DNA from: Lepiota brunneoincarnata
Taxonomy: Eukaryota > Basidiomycota > Agaricomycetes > Agaricales > Agaricaceae
Length of the DNA: 64,000 bases
Reading direction: 5' to 3'
Assembly: GCA_023014365.1 (NCBI GenBank)
Contig: JAEBUN010000043.1
Location: forward strand, 272,693-336,692
In this document: positions 63,715 to 64,000 of the stretch, one piece after another
How the letters are laid out: the number at the start of each line of letters is the position of its first letter
Position numbering within the stretch: the first letter of the stretch is position 1
Notes under the pieces: model-generated
What the model was told of the DNA's origin: nothing
The model's database searches: none
Seen by the model: the letters and a program-made list of their open reading frames with translations, nothing else
Position numbers and translations under genes: made by a program

Positions 63715-64000
63715 ATGGCTTCTTCAATCCCCAACCTTCAAGTCGAGCTCGACGATCTCATCAGCAACGCCAAAGGTCGTCTTCAGCGCCTGCAAAACGG
63801 TCAAGTCGCTCGTCCCCTTGTCGAGAAGGCTCTCCTCGCATTCGACGCCCCTGGGGTATGTCTATTCTTTTCATGCTTCTCTCGCTGTTCCTCAATCATT
63901 TCTAGTCTGCTTATATTGAAGCGTTATCGGAGGATAATGAAGCTATCAAGCTTCATGTCAACCAAGACTATGTCTTCCGTATCGCAAGCTCTACGAATTT
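63715..64000 (+). CDS. Cargo gene Y copy in C3, partial
   Basis: Exon 1 (63715-63855) and the start of exon 2 (from 63906) match gene Y with identical intron positions. Most codon differences from C1 in exon 1 are CpG transitions that change cysteine to arginine or the reverse. A one-base deletion is seen near 63983. The window ends inside exon 2. Confidence 0.65.
   Translation, partial: MASSIPNLQVELDDLISNAKGRLQRLQNGQVARPLVEKALLAFDAPGVCLFFSCFSRCSSIISSLLILKRYRRIMKLSSFMSTKTMSSVSQALRI

Larger units (their letters stand above)
46204..64000 (+). mobile_element. Element C2, decayed second copy of element C, 5' part
   Basis: Plus-strand copy in the protease of element D. The 5' LTR is at 46204-47454. 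Gag is split by element B and by LTR-F. The protease ORF and the first half of pol follow up to 60377. There C3 interrupts it at G-C-C-G-T, just before the RNase H aspartate. The rest of C2, including any cargo genes, must lie beyond the window. It is much more decayed than C1, mainly by CpG transitions. Confidence 0.85.
60378..64000 (-). mobile_element. Element C3, third copy of element C (left end)
   Basis: The LTR at 60378-61677 is followed by the same polypurine tract and plus-strand cargo genes as C1. It is inserted in C2 pol after GCCGT. Only the 3' end of the element (LTR plus cargo) is in the window. Its pol and gag would follow beyond 64000. It has a deletion of about 0.9 kb in gene Z. 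Confidence 0.88.

Overview
The window is a dense, nested transposable-element block from a fungal nuclear genome, most likely an agaricomycete (mushroom-forming basidiomycete). The reasons are short GT-AG introns of about 50 bp, a TPR-CHAT gene of the type expanded in these fungi, basidiomycete-style Tnp2 (CACTA) and hAT transposases, and several chromodomain Ty3/gypsy elements. No intact host gene, rRNA, tRNA or CRISPR array was found. Names such as element A, B, C1 and LTR-F are local labels.

Layout. (1) 1-12515: a decayed TPR-CHAT gene, broken by a solo LTR-A (1190-1895) and by a solo LTR-B (3172-12080), which itself contains the complete chromovirus element A (3505-11746). (2) 13209-20082: a 5'-truncated Copia element carrying a decayed hAT element. 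(3) 20083-34719: element C1, a giant (about 14 kb) gypsy element. Gag, protease and pol lie in three frames on the minus strand, and two intron-containing cargo genes lie antisense between pol and the 3' LTR. A solo LTR-B sits in its protease. (4) 34720-39022: a CACTA (Tnp2) transposase gene with a solo LTR-B in an intron, followed by a coiled-coil gene fragment. (5) 39922-40307: solo LTR-F. (6) 40782-46203: decayed chromovirus element D, with solo LTR-G and solo LTR-A inside. D is interrupted by element C2 (46204 to past the window end, plus strand). C2 contains complete element B (47482-55222), solo LTR-F (56662-57077) and a third copy, C3 (from 60378, minus orientation).

Almost every insertion can be proved by its 5-bp target-site duplication, so the order of events can be read. 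D, the CHAT gene, Copia, hAT and CACTA are old and CpG-poor. C1, A and B are young and nearly intact. Most nonsense codons I could resolve are CGA-to-TGA changes, which points to CpG-methylation decay.

The most interesting system is element C. It encodes an antisense, spliced protein with an exact Zn(II)2Cys6 cysteine pattern (gene Z) and a second unknown protein (gene Y). The element is also studded from end to end with the 8-bp palindrome TAAGCTTA (27 exact copies in C1, about 0.2 expected by chance). I saw no exact copy outside the C family in this window. Element B carries its own antisense, spliced gene with a second exact Zn2Cys6 pattern. A cargo zinc-cluster protein that recognises dispersed sites on its own element is the main hypothesis. 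Further findings are two canonical -1 frameshift heptamers in element C, Tf1-like self-priming sites in A and B, and extra sense ORFs after pol in A and D.
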